Assembly (NCBI GenBank): GCA_002085445.1
Contig: NBMI01000026.1
Location: forward strand, 1 to 42,311
Source: Candidatus Parabeggiatoa sp. nov. 2
Lineage (GTDB): Bacteria; Pseudomonadota; Gammaproteobacteria; Beggiatoales; Beggiatoaceae
Reading direction: 5' to 3'
Length of the DNA stretch: 42,311 nt
Shown here one piece after another: positions 34,147 through 42,311 of the stretch. How positions within the stretch are numbered: position 1 is the stretch's first letter; the number at the start of each line of letters is the position of its first letter. Both the position numbers and the translations under genes were made by a program. The notes under the pieces were generated by a model that saw only the letters and a list, made by a program, of their open reading frames with translations, was not told the DNA's origin and searched no databases.

Positions 34147-34971
34147 ATGTTCAAATCCGTAGTCCGTACTTGTGTATTATCCGCGGTTTTTTTATTACCT
34201 TTACCGAGCCATGCAGCGCCTACCGATTCGGTGGCAATCGTTAATGGCGAAACCATCACGCGACAGGATTACAAAAATTACGCCAAGGCGCGTGCCGAAC
34301 AAACCCGTGCCAATGTCACGCCTGATGTGCTTCTTGAAGAACTGATCCAGCGTGAACTGCTTAAGCAAGATGCGCTCAAGAATGGACTGGATAAACGCCC
34401 GGAATTTATTCAAAAACTCGAATATATACGGAACAGTCTGCTCATGGCGATGGGGACGCACGATTATCTTTCAAAACATCCACTAGACGATGCCACGCTG
34501 AAACGGGAGTACGATAAGCAAGTTGCTAAACTCAAAGTGCCTAAAGAATACAAGGTTCGGCATATTTTGGTGAAAACCAAAACAGAGGCAAAAGCCATTA
34601 TTGCTGAATTGGACAAAGGCAAGGCCTTTAGCAAACTTGCCAAGGAAAAATCCAGAGATACCCCTTCGGCAAAAAAAGGCGGGCGTTTGGGCTGGATGAC
34701 CCAATCAAAACTCATTTCAAACTTTGGTACGGCTACGGCCGTTAAGAAGTTGGGAAAAGGCAAGTACACCACGAATCCGGTCAAAAGTCGGTTTGGTTGG
34801 CATCTTATCCAACTTGATAAGATTCGCACGGCGGCCTTGCCCCCGTTTAAAAGCGTCAAAGATAGAATCAGAGCCGCGTTGCAACTCCAGCAGATGCAAA
34901 CATACGTGGACGAATTAAAAAAACAGGCTAAGATTCAAATTTCCGTTACCCTCTCCCCAAAGAAGGAGTAA
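34147..34971 (+). CDS. Periplasmic parvulin-type peptidyl-prolyl isomerase
   Basis: A 274-residue secreted foldase. Residues 1-23 are a signal peptide (MFKSVVRTCVLSAVFLLPLP, cleavage after SHA). A SurA-N-like chaperone region (about 25-130) includes VAIVNGETITRQDYKNY and ELIQRELLKQDALK. The rotamase domain (about 133-232) has YKVRHILVKTKTEAKAII, FSKLAKEKSRDTPSAKKGGRLGW and SRFGWHLIQLDKIR. The tail is basic. It follows yciI-bolA as in other gammaproteobacteria, where it is annotated as PpiC or SurA-like. AAGGAGATCAATTT-ATG gives one of the few clear ribosome binding sites here. Confidence 0.92.
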   Translation: MFKSVVRTCVLSAVFLLPLPSHAAPTDSVAIVNGETITRQDYKNYAKARAEQTRANVTPDVLLEELIQRELLKQDALKNGLDKRPEFIQKLEYIRNSLLMAMGTHDYLSKHPLDDATLKREYDKQVAKLKVPKEYKVRHILVKTKTEAKAIIAELDKGKAFSKLAKEKSRDTPSAKKGGRLGWMTQSKLISNFGTATAVKKLGKGKYTTNPVKSRFGWHLIQLDKIRTAALPPFKSVKDRIRAALQLQQMQTYVDELKKQAKIQISVTLSPKKE

Positions 34972-34997
34972 TACCCTCACCCTCGTTCGAGCCAAAT

Positions 34998-35022
34998 CTG
35001 ACAGGTTTTTAAAACCTGTCAG
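34998..35022. terminator. Palindrome after the parvulin gene
   Basis: CTGACAGGTTTT and AAAACCTGTCAG form a perfect 12-bp inverted repeat separated by one base, 26 bases after the parvulin stop. It could terminate transcription. The sequence also resembles common dispersed palindromes, so it may be a repeat. Confidence 0.55.
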
Positions 35023-35030
35023 GTTTAGTC

Positions 35031-35130
35031 CTACTTTGTCATATTCAATGTAACTCATTGATTTTAAAAGAATGGCTCCAAGAGGCCCTTAGCAAGAAAT
35101 CAATTACTTAGGTGTAATGTGACAAAGTAG
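35031..35130. mobile_element. 100-bp MITE-like inverted repeat
   Basis: CTACTTTGTCA (35031-35041) is mirrored by TGACAAAGTAG (35120-35130). The similarity continues imperfectly for about 35 bases on each side, to ATTGATTT and AAATCAAT. No obvious target-site duplication is visible. It lies between the parvulin gene and dapE. Confidence 0.65.
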
Positions 35131-35177
35131 AATTAGTTTCGAGTTTTATTGAATTCTCATTCCTTATTTTTTGAATC

Positions 35178-36305
35178 ATGTCAAAAACATTAGAACTGGC
35201 AATTGAACTCATCAGTCGCCCCTCTGTCACGCCTGACGATGCTGGGTGTCAACCTTTAATCGCTGAACGCCTACAAGCGATTGGTTTTACAACTAAACAC
35301 TTACGGTTTGGCGAAGTGGACAACCTTTGGGCACGGCGTGGGCACACGGCCCCACTCTTTGTATTTGCCGGACACACCGATGTCGTGCCAACCGGCCCAG
35401 AAAATCATTGGCAATTTCCGCCGTTTAGGCCCACCCAGCACGATGGCAAATTATATGGGCGCGGAGCGGCCGATATGAAGGGCAGCCTCGCGGCAATGGT
35501 GACGGCTTGCGAGCGTTTTGTGGCCGAGCATCCCCAGCATAAGGGCTCAATCGCCTTTTTGCTCACCTGCGATGAAGAAGGCCCGGCTGTGGATGGAACG
35601 ATTAAAGTTATCAATTACTTACAAGAACAAGGTGACAAAATAGATTGGTGTTTAGTGGGCGAACCTTCCAGTATGGAGCGTTTATGTGATGTGGTAAAAA
35701 CCGGGCGACGCGGCTCCCTACATGGGCTATTGACCATACACGGTATCCAAGGACATGTCGCCTATCCGCACCGCGCCGATAATCCCATTCACCGCTTTGC
35801 TCCGGTGTTACAAACGCTGTGTGAAATCCAATGGGATCGGGGCAACGACTTTTTTCCGCCGACGAGCTTTCAAATCACCAATATCAACGCTGGCACCGGG
35901 GCCGATAACGTCATTCCGAGTGACTTGGAGATACTATTTAATCTCCGTTACAGCACCGAAGTGACTCATACCCAATTACAAGAACAAATCACCGCGTTGT
36001 TAGACAAACATGGACTCAAGTACAGTCTGAAATGGCGACACGCCGGCTCACCTTTTCTGACGACACCAGGGACTTTGGTAACAGCGACTAACCGTGCGAT
36101 TTATGAAGTGTGTGGCTATGAGGCGACATTATCGACGGGAGGAGGCACATCGGATGGGCGCTTCATCGCGCCCACGGGCGCACAAGTGGTTGAAGTCGGC
36201 CCCATCAATGCCACTATCCACAAAATTAACGAATGCGTCAATGTTGAAGAACTTGACACAGTTTCCACCGTCTATCAGAAAATTCTTGAAAATTTGTTGA
36301 TATAG
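35178..36305 (+). CDS. dapE: Succinyl-diaminopimelate desuccinylase
   Basis: DapE hydrolyses N-succinyl-LL-2,6-diaminopimelate in lysine and peptidoglycan precursor synthesis. It is a dinuclear zinc M20 enzyme. The 375-residue length is normal. Zinc ligands and catalytic residues are visible: H66 and D68 in FAGHTDVVPTG, D99 in YGRGAADMKGS, and E133/E134 in LLTCDEEGPA. The dimerisation lid domain (about 180-290) and the C-terminal STGGGTSDGRFIAP and GPINATIHKINE motifs are complete. The start ATG follows TTATTTTTTGAATC with no Shine-Dalgarno. It stands alone between the MITE-like element and a long repeat field. Confidence 0.95.
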   Translation: MSKTLELAIELISRPSVTPDDAGCQPLIAERLQAIGFTTKHLRFGEVDNLWARRGHTAPLFVFAGHTDVVPTGPENHWQFPPFRPTQHDGKLYGRGAADMKGSLAAMVTACERFVAEHPQHKGSIAFLLTCDEEGPAVDGTIKVINYLQEQGDKIDWCLVGEPSSMERLCDVVKTGRRGSLHGLLTIHGIQGHVAYPHRADNPIHRFAPVLQTLCEIQWDRGNDFFPPTSFQITNINAGTGADNVIPSDLEILFNLRYSTEVTHTQLQEQITALLDKHGLKYSLKWRHAGSPFLTTPGTLVTATNRAIYEVCGYEATLSTGGGTSDGRFIAPTGAQVVEVGPINATIHKINECVNVEELDTVSTVYQKILENLLI

Positions 36306-37354
36306 AAAAAATAAGGGCAACGGAATAGGATAAATGGAAACGGGAAAAGGCTCGTTAATGAAGAGTTTACTCGCTAAGTCAAATTAGACGTAGCACGGCT
36401 AAAAACAAGGAGTCCAAGATTTATCTTGGCAAGGAGTCCAAGATTTATCTTGGACGTCAAAAAAACCTCGTCAATTGGGGGCCATACTAACACTTGAAAC
36501 CACTCGTATTTTCTCGCCAAAAAACGGTGCCACAAATATCGGCTGGATAAGCCTTCGACAAAGGACTAGACTGGAAAACAACCCAAAGGACTAGACTGGA
36601 AAACAACCTTCGTCAATTGACGAAGGAGTCCAAGATTTATCTTGGACGTCAAGTTGACACTTGAAACCGCTCGTAAATTTTTTTATCGACAAAAAACGGT
36701 ACCACAAATATCGGCTGGATAAGCCTTCGACAAAGGACTATAGATATTCAGATAATTAATTAGTCCCCTTTAGGGGACAATAGCTCTTCAGACAAATTTC
36801 GTTATCTCGCTACGCTCGTTACTGCGGTTCGAAGCTGTGCGAGATAACGGCTTTAGCTGTTGGCTGCCAAAGAAATTATTGTTCTTAAAATCTATAATTA
36901 TGTCATCTTTTCAATTTTAATCGGTGTCTAGTATATATCATCTTTTCATAATTGCTGAAATCTTTTGGTTGTGTGGTCAAATATATATCGATTTCTCTGT
37001 TCATCGATCTGACATTTAGGCAAGAGGTTTTCGTTCAGACACTATCTAATTGTGAATTGTGAATTGTGAATTGTGAATGAATTCTTTTATAAGTAGATAC
37101 ACAAAAGTTTTTTCACATTTTAGAACTCAAGTTTTTTTAAAAAACTTGGTTTCTCCTCATGATAAAAATGTTAAAAGATTTATGTGTGCCGACATAAGCC
37201 TTTGTGTTATCGAGTTATCATTCATTTTCACGGTTTTGAAGGCAGCGAAGTCTAATTATAAATTATCGGTATTATTACAAACCCTATTACCCATTACCCA
37301 TTACCCAAACCTTTTATCCCATACTCTCAATTTCAATTTTTGGAGATTTTAAAA
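36306..37354. repeat. 1-kb repeat field upstream of the giant binding protein
   Basis: Two CCAAGATTTATCTTGG palindromes lie at 36417-36455 and one at 36628-36652. An 80-bp unit (TTGAAACC-CTCGTA, GGATAAGCCTTCGACAAAGG) occurs at about 36491-36568 and 36658-36740, with a third copy at 42193-42270. Positions 36740-36895 carry the CCCCTTTAGGGG hairpin and a CGCTACGCTCG/CGAGATAACG stretch. Positions 37048-37077 are an AATTGTG array. The last 15 bases contain a good Shine-Dalgarno (GGAGA, 37342-37346). A 91-codon frame at 37077-37352 resembles no family, and I do not call it. Confidence 0.75.
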
Positions 37355-40300
37355 ATGACAAAAAAGCGAATAATCCCAATTGGGCTAAGCCTACTAGGAT
37401 TAGCTAGTGAACTCCCGGCTGAGTATCCCTCTTTTTCATGGACAACCGGCAAATTGCTTATGCCAATCGTCGAGGTACGATTTGTCGATGTACGAAGCGG
37501 TGCTTTCGAGATGAGCATGGATTGGTTGACAGAAACCCAGAATCCTATGGTATTTGTCCTTCAAGATATCAAAGAGGCCTCTGCAACCACCCCAGTTTCA
37601 GCCACATTCTCTGTAGAGAATAACACCCTGCTTATGCCCGCTGTGAAAGTCAGCGGTGGGAGTGAGGGCTTAAAGCATTATAAGGCGGTTTTTTCGATGA
37701 CACCGAATACAGAGCCTTTGCAATTTGTAGTCACCGATGCCGTACTGTTAGGCCCCCTAAAAATTGGCGGCCTTTTCCCATTAAGCGGTATAGGCTCTGA
37801 GTTTTACCGAGAAAAGCCGCACAATGGTGCTCTACTGGCCATCAAACATCTGACCGAAGCTGGCTTTGAAGTTGAGATGCATTCCAAAGACAGCAAAACG
37901 AATTCCACTGATGCTGTGGCTGCGGCACGTCAGTTGGTTGAGGAACATAACGTGCAAGTTCTCGTGGGTGGAGCATTCAATGAAATGCCCACAGCTGTTA
38001 CAGAACAAATCACAATTCCTAACCAAGTCTTGCAAATTTCCTACGGTTCTTCCGCCTCGGTCATCACCGAACTTCCGGTAGATAAAGATCAGGATTTGCT
38101 CTTCCGTACTAGCGTATCTGATACCGCTTATGGCATTGTTTTAGCGAAAGCGGCCTACGATCAAGGCTATCGAAAATTGGCGATATTTTACGTTGAGCAA
38201 AATCAAGGCCTCAGCGAGGTTTTTCAAGAAAACTTTGAAAATTGGGGTGGCAAGATCGTGGCTTCGATACCGCACAGCGTTGAGGTTGCAACCAGTTATC
38301 AAAAGGAGTTGCAACAAGCCGCTCAAGAAGGTGCAGAAGCACTGGTCGCGTTAAGTTACTCAGAACACGCCAGCGTCTATATCAAAGAAGCCTTTGTGGG
38401 TGGATTCTTTAATAAATTTCTTGCTGTGGTTGCAACGCAGTCCAAAACCCTCCTTGAGCAAATGGCCGGGGTGGCGATACCAGACGGTTCCTGTGCTGCC
38501 GCACCGAGTTTTGTCTCCACAGATTCACGGGACAAATTCAATACCAGTTACCAAGCCGAATATGGTGAATCTTCACCGCAACTGGCTAGTGAGAACGCTT
38601 ATGATGCGGTCATTGTCGCTACATTAGCCGCGTGGGCTGCGAAGAAGAACGGTGAAGTCATCACCCCATTTTCCATTCGTAATCATTTGCGTGAAGTGGC
38701 CGGACCACCTGGCGATGAAATCAAGCCCGGTATTGAGGATTTGAAACGGGCCCGAGAACGGTTGCAAGCCGGTAAGCCAATTAACTACACCGGTGCGTCT
38801 GGCAATGTTAATTTTGATGAAAATGGCGATGTCCTAGCACCCCTTGATATTGTGTGTTCTCAAGACGGTATAGCCGTCACGCAAGCCACTTTGATGCCCA
38901 ACAACTTTGAAGTGGTCGGTGTTGCTGGAATGTTTTTTCATGGGATGGAAGAGATTATACGTTACCAAGAAAGCGCACTCGGTAATCTCGTTGCCGATGT
39001 GATGTTGGAGGCGGCTAAAAGCGAAGGCGCGGTTGCTGCCTTGACAAATACGGGTATCCTGCGTACCAGCATCGGTAAAGGCGAGGTGACGCTTGCCGAA
39101 TTGTTGATGACACTACCTTTAGGTAATACGCTGGTGGTTTTAGAATTGACTGGCCGTGAGTTAGTGGCCGCGTTAGATCATGGTTTAACTTACGCAGCTG
39201 GTGAAGCAACCGGCGCGTTTCCAAACATCGCCGGGATGCAAGTCAATTATTGTGACCGCATGGCATGTTCGGATGCGTTGCTTGAAGGTGGGGTTGTCAC
39301 CAGTCTCAGTATAGAGGGTACGGCGGTTGAGATGGACAAGAGCTATCAAATCGCTACTCATGATTTCTTGGTAGGGGGTGGTGACGGCTTTGTTATGTTG
39401 GAAGAAGCCTGTCAACGGGGTAATTGCCGTAAGACCAACACGCTGCTAGTGGATTTGGTTGCGGATGAATTTAGAACTCATTCGCCCGTAACGCAAAAGA
39501 TCGGGCCACGGATAAACCCGAAGTCGAGTGTCAAATTAGGTGGGGTTTTTCCTTTGCGGGGTGCTTGGTCTGAATTTGGAAAATCCTTTCTACAGTCAGC
39601 AAAACTAGCTATCAAGCATATGGGAAAAGCGGGTTATCCCGTTACTCTGATCGTAGCAGACAGCAAAACCGATCCCATCGTTGGCGTTTCAGCGTCCCGT
39701 CCATTGATTGAGACGTGGGACGTAGCTGCACTTATTGCTTCCGCTACCAGTGGTGTGACTATTCCTATCGCAGAACAAGTCGCTATTCCCAACCAAGTGC
39801 CACAAATGGCCTACGCTGCAACCTCTCCTCAAATCACCGATCTTGAGGCGGATATTGGCCATGATTTTCTGTTCCGTACTTCGGTTTCCGATACAACGCA
39901 AGGTCTTGTTTTAGCTTCAATGGCTTATGATGCCGGTTACCGACAAGTCTCAATACTCTATATTGATGATCCCTATGGTCGTGGTTTGATGGCGGTTTTC
40001 ACGGAAAACTTTGAAAAATTAGGGGGTAGCGTCGTTGCCTCGGTTCCACACGAAGACAAAACCACCAGCTATCAGAGCGAATTATCCCAAGCTGTTGAGG
40101 GAGGAGAACCTGAGGCTCTGATTGCCATCAGTTTCCCAGCACAGATTGGCGTTTATCTTCCTCAATCCCTTAAGAATGGATTTTTTGACAAATTCCTATT
40201 TGTGGATGCGAGTAAATCAGAAAAAGTGATTGAAGTGGTAGGGGCTGATGTACTAGAGGGGTTATGTGGTACTGGCCCCGGCGCTGCACAAACGACTTCA

Positions 40301-40690
40301 CTTTTGAATTTCAATGCCAGTTATGAAGCCGAATATGGTGAATCGCCTTCAACCGCACCGTTTCTGCCTAATGCTTATGATGCTGTCATCATCCAAGCAT
40401 TAGCCGCCTACGCGGCTCAGGTGCAGAATGGCTCCATTACCCCAGTAGGCCTTCGTGATCAGTTGCGCGATGTTGCCGGGCAGCCCGGTGACAAAATTAA
40501 TGCCAGCCCTGAAGAATTGAAACGGGGCTTTGAGCTTTTGCAAGCTGGCAAGCCGATTAATTACGAAGGGGCATCTGGCAACGTTGATTTTGATGACAAG
40601 GGTGAAGTCATGGGACCGACTGAAATTTGGTGTTATGAAGGCGGCGAGATTGTCAGCAAAGAATTAGTGCTTCCACAATCTCCTCAATAA
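37355..40690 (+). CDS. Giant secreted LivK - 5'-nucleotidase C - LivK fusion
   Basis: A 1111-residue protein from the ATG at 37355, chosen because GGAGA lies nine bases upstream. It begins with a short Sec-type signal (TKKR then IIPIGLSLLGLAS). Next come two ~45-residue beta repeats (LLMPIVEV...VFVLQDI and LLMPAVKV...QFVVTDA) to about residue 130. The first periplasmic binding domain of LivK/branched-chain-amino-acid type is at about 131-510 (IGGLFPLSG, LFRTSVSDTAYG). A 5'-nucleotidase C-terminal domain is at about 516-715 (ESALGNLVADVMLEAA, TNTGILRTSIGKGEVTLAE, LELTGRELVAALDHG, FPNIAGMQV, DFLVGGGDGF). A second LivK-type domain is at about 725-1111. The two binding domains are clearly homologous. 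The metallophosphatase half of 5'-nucleotidase is missing, so no catalysis is expected from that part. No ABC permease or ATPase is nearby. Confidence 0.85.
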   Translation: MTKKRIIPIGLSLLGLASELPAEYPSFSWTTGKLLMPIVEVRFVDVRSGAFEMSMDWLTETQNPMVFVLQDIKEASATTPVSATFSVENNTLLMPAVKVSGGSEGLKHYKAVFSMTPNTEPLQFVVTDAVLLGPLKIGGLFPLSGIGSEFYREKPHNGALLAIKHLTEAGFEVEMHSKDSKTNSTDAVAAARQLVEEHNVQVLVGGAFNEMPTAVTEQITIPNQVLQISYGSSASVITELPVDKDQDLLFRTSVSDTAYGIVLAKAAYDQGYRKLAIFYVEQNQGLSEVFQENFENWGGKIVASIPHSVEVATSYQKELQQAAQEGAEALVALSYSEHASVYIKEAFVGGFFNKFLAVVATQSKTLLEQMAGVAIPDGSCAAAPSFVSTDSRDKFNTSYQAEYGESSPQLASENAYDAVIVATLAAWAAKKNGEVITPFSIRNHLREVAGPPGDEIKPGIEDLKRARERLQAGKPINYTGASGNVNFDENGDVLAPLDIVCSQDGIAVTQATLMPNNFEVVGVAGMFFHGMEEIIRYQESALGNLVADVMLEAAKSEGAVAALTNTGILRTSIGKGEVTLAELLMTLPLGNTLVVLELTGRELVAALDHGLTYAAGEATGAFPNIAGMQVNYCDRMACSDALLEGGVVTSLSIEGTAVEMDKSYQIATHDFLVGGGDGFVMLEEACQRGNCRKTNTLLVDLVADEFRTHSPVTQKIGPRINPKSSVKLGGVFPLRGAWSEFGKSFLQSAKLAIKHMGKAGYPVTLIVADSKTDPIVGVSASRPLIETWDVAALIASATSGVTIPIAEQVAIPNQVPQMAYAATSPQITDLEADIGHDFLFRTSVSDTTQGLVLASMAYDAGYRQVSILYIDDPYGRGLMAVFTENFEKLGGSVVASVPHEDKTTSYQSELSQAVEGGEPEALIAISFPAQIGVYLPQSLKNGFFDKFLFVDASKSEKVIEVVGADVLEGLCGTGPGAAQTTSLLNFNASYEAEYGESPSTAPFLPNAYDAVIIQALAAYAAQVQNGSITPVGLRDQLRDVAGQPGDKINASPEELKRGFELLQAGKPINYEGASGNVDFDDKGEVMGPTEIWCYEGGEIVSKELVLPQSPQ

Positions 40691-40710
40691 ACCACCCAGC
40701 TTATATTTTT

Positions 40711-40880
40711 GGAGTCCAAGATTTATCTTGGGAAGGAGTCCAAGATTTATCTTGGGAAGGAGTCCAAGATTTATCTTGGGAAGGAGTCCAAGATTTATCT
40801 TGGACATCTAAATTGTCCTGAGTCATCGATAAATCTTGGACGTCAATTGAGGAAGGAATCCAAGGTTTATCTTGGACATG
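40711..40880. repeat. Tandem CCAAGATTTATCTTGG palindromes, 24-bp period
   Basis: Four near-identical 24-bp units (GGAGTCCAAGATTTATCTTG, then GGAA) run from 40711, followed by two degenerate units to 40880. With a period of 24 the stretch is open in one frame and encodes an ESKIYLGK octapeptide, but there is no sign of a gene. It is directly next to the left end of the IS element. Confidence 0.92.
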
Positions 40881-40884
40881 AGCT

Positions 40885-41847
40885 GGTTGCGAGTTTTAGA
40901 TAAAATTTCGTATAATATTTTAACAACTTAACCATATTAACAAAAAGGCTATGTCCTATGTCAAATTGATCAACCTTAAAAACCTCTATACCAATACCAA
41001 CTCAATTGAATGAAGAAGACTTCAATGAATTTATTCTTCCACACCTTTCTATGCCAAAACGCCGGCCTAAATGTCAAATAGGTTATCATAAAGTCTTCAA
41101 CTACATTTTGAAGGTTCTTTACACTGGAATGCAATGGAAAGAATTGCCTCTTGAACGGAACCTAGAAACGGGAAAACCTGAGATTCACTATACTAATGTT
41201 TATAAACAAACATTTTGCTAAGTGGATCGCTGCTGGTTCTTGGGAATGTGCTTTTAATTCATCTGTTTTGTTCCTGAAAACGGAAAACAAGTTAGATATC
41301 TCCGTTATTCATGGTGATGCTTCCAAAGGAAAGCCAAAAAGGGTGGTGATGGAATTGGGTATTCTGGTCATAAACCTCAAAAAGGCGAAAAAACCAGGGC
41401 AATTGTTGATAACAATGGCTACATTCTTTCACGAATGACCGTAGATTCGGTCAATCGGCATGATACAACCTTATTACCATCGATCCTTAACTATTTGAGT
41501 GATTTAAAAAAAGCCATTGGTCTGGAACTCAAGGGAACCTTTTTTAACTTGGATGCGGGTTTTGATTCATTAATCAACCGTAAATACATCTTTAATCGTC
41601 AAATGACACCAAATATTAAAGAAAATCCACGTAATCGTCAACATCCGAAGAAAGGTCGTAAACGTTTATTTGATCAGGACGTTTATTCACTACGTTATTG
41701 TGTCGAAAGAACTTTTGCTTGGAAAGACAAATTTAAGCGGTTATTAATACGTTTTGAAACTATTCAAGCTCGTTATCAGGCTTTCAAACTGATTGCTTAC
41801 ACCTTAATTAATCTTAGGGAATTTTGTTCAACATAAAACTCGCAACC
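40885..41847 (+). mobile_element. Decayed IS5-type insertion sequence
   Basis: GGTTGCGAGTTTTA (40885-40898) is exactly mirrored by TAAAACTCGCAACC (41834-41847), giving 14-bp terminal inverted repeats around a broken transposase gene. The right flank adds GAGGC-type bases that only partly match on the left, so the element may reach a few bases further. It lies in a cluster of 24-bp palindromes. Confidence 0.85.
40951..41836 (+). pseudogene. IS5-family transposase, multiple frameshifts
   Basis: Fragments in different frames together give a full DDE transposase of the IS5 type. Part one, IPIPTQLNEEDFNEF...LYTGMQWKELP, is reached by a shift from the ATG at 40951. Part two (from about 41196) has FAKWIAAGSWECAFNSS and LDISVIHGDASKG with the first catalytic Asp. 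Part three has KKGGDGIGYSGHKPQKGEKTR and VDNNGYILSRMTVDSVNRHDTTLLP, then LNLDAGFDS, PNIKENPRN and YCVERTFAWKDKFKRL with the catalytic Glu. At least three frameshifts separate them, so it is inactive. Confidence 0.9.
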
Positions 41848-41852
41848 GCCTC

Positions 41853-42311
41853 TCAAATAACACATTTGTAACGCAGGGCCTCGTCAAAGTCCAATGTCAC
41901 TTATTAATTTAACAGAAGCAAATCAAGAGAATTTTATAAAAGTATATTGAAAAACAATGAGTTACAAATTTGTGCCGTTGTGTGGCAAAATAGTCACCAA
42001 AAAAACTTTAGTAATCAATATGTTAATTTAGACTTTGACGTAGCCCTGTTTGTAACGAGATGTTGTTTCTGTTCCACACTATAGAACCGTTTTTGTATTG
42101 CATCATTTCGTTCACGGTTAATTGATCTTTCTGAAGCATCATGGAGGTACAGATGTAACTTCTCAAGAGCTTAAAAAACAATGACTTATACCTGTTGAAA
42201 CCACTCGTATTTTCTCGCCAAAAACCGCTACCACAAATCTCGGCTAGATAAGCCTTCGACAAAGGACTAAACAAGAGCGCAACTTGAGTCAATTGAGGAA
42301 GGAGTCCAAGA
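41853..42311. repeat. Terminal stretch with dispersed repeats
   Basis: Positions 42014-42050 (ending ACTTTGACGTAGCCC) are the inverse of a stretch at 203-241. Positions 42193-42270 are the third copy of the 80-bp unit seen at 36491 and 36658. The window ends in GTCAATTGAGGAAGGAGTCCAAGA, the start of another CCAAGAT palindrome, cut by the window edge. The 89-codon minus-strand frame here crosses these repeats and is not called. Confidence 0.7.

Noticed and set aside
37077..37352. 91-codon frame before the giant fusion gene
   Set aside because: It starts in an AATTGTG array, has no family resemblance and no ribosome binding site.
40711..40880. Regular 24-bp repeats as a CRISPR array
   Set aside because: The units are contiguous with no unique spacers, and no cas gene is present. 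They are palindromes of a dispersed family.
40709..40903. A 64-codon open frame encoding SKIYLG repeats as a gene
   Set aside because: It is wholly made of 24-bp palindromic repeats, whose period keeps the frame open. The same peptide appears where palindromes occur elsewhere (29925-30012).
42023..42292. 89-codon minus-strand frame at the window end
   Set aside because: It crosses the 80-bp dispersed unit and another repeat; composition does not look coding.

Overview
The gene content points to a gammaproteobacterium: PilS/PilR, a PP0621-type protein, UbiK next to ComM, MlaF-MlaE, a RibBA with a degenerate cyclohydrolase half, and the order YciB - YciI - BolA - parvulin. The heavy load of short dispersed repeats and repeat-edited gene ends resembles the large filamentous sulfur bacteria (Beggiatoa, Thiomargarita, Thioploca; Thiotrichaceae). 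The class is well supported; the family placement is inference from repeat style. I saw no rRNA, tRNA or CRISPR array.

Layout. 1-5.9 kb: SDR-DoxX fusion, DUF2269 membrane protein, bioA, a large repeat field, and rsmE carrying an in-frame repeat insertion. 6-9.1 kb: a broken four-helix membrane protein (SLATT-like), a repeat-filled spacer and an orphan phage tail-type gene. 9.3-11.2 kb: ribBA and nusB. 11.8-16.3 kb: a PP0621-type gene, pilS, a 170-bp MITE with target-site duplication, pilR, and a type IV pilin-like gene with a possible sigma-54 promoter. 16.7-20.9 kb: two multidomain phosphorelay kinases. 21.3-23.9 kb: a broken queH, ubiK and comM. 24.1-27.2 kb: a secreted two-repeat protein, then mlaE and a deleted mlaF. 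27.5-31 kb: an overlapping ParA-like / AlbA_2-HATPase gene pair with a fossil duplicate in front, and a YiiX-like hydrolase. 31.6-36.3 kb: yciB, an HD alarmone-hydrolase-like gene, yciI, bolA, a parvulin and dapE. 37.3-40.7 kb: a giant secreted protein with two LivK-type binding domains around a 5'-nucleotidase C-terminal domain. 40.9-41.85 kb: a decayed IS5-type element.

The housekeeping genes cover biotin, riboflavin and lysine/peptidoglycan precursors, rRNA methylation, antitermination, lipid asymmetry and ubiquinone assembly. The regulatory genes cover type IV pili and phosphorelays.

Two themes stand out. First, repeats make up nearly all intergenic DNA and reach into genes: at least seven stop codons lie inside repeat sequence, and one insertion sits in frame inside rsmE. 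Second, several conserved genes are broken (queH, mlaF, the SLATT-like gene, the N-terminus of one kinase, the transposase). Two of these have an internal deletion plus frameshift, so real decay must be separated from assembly error. The best candidates for undescribed biology are the LivK - 5'-nucleotidase-C - LivK fusion, the ParA/AlbA_2 pair, and the family of palindromes whose arms co-vary.
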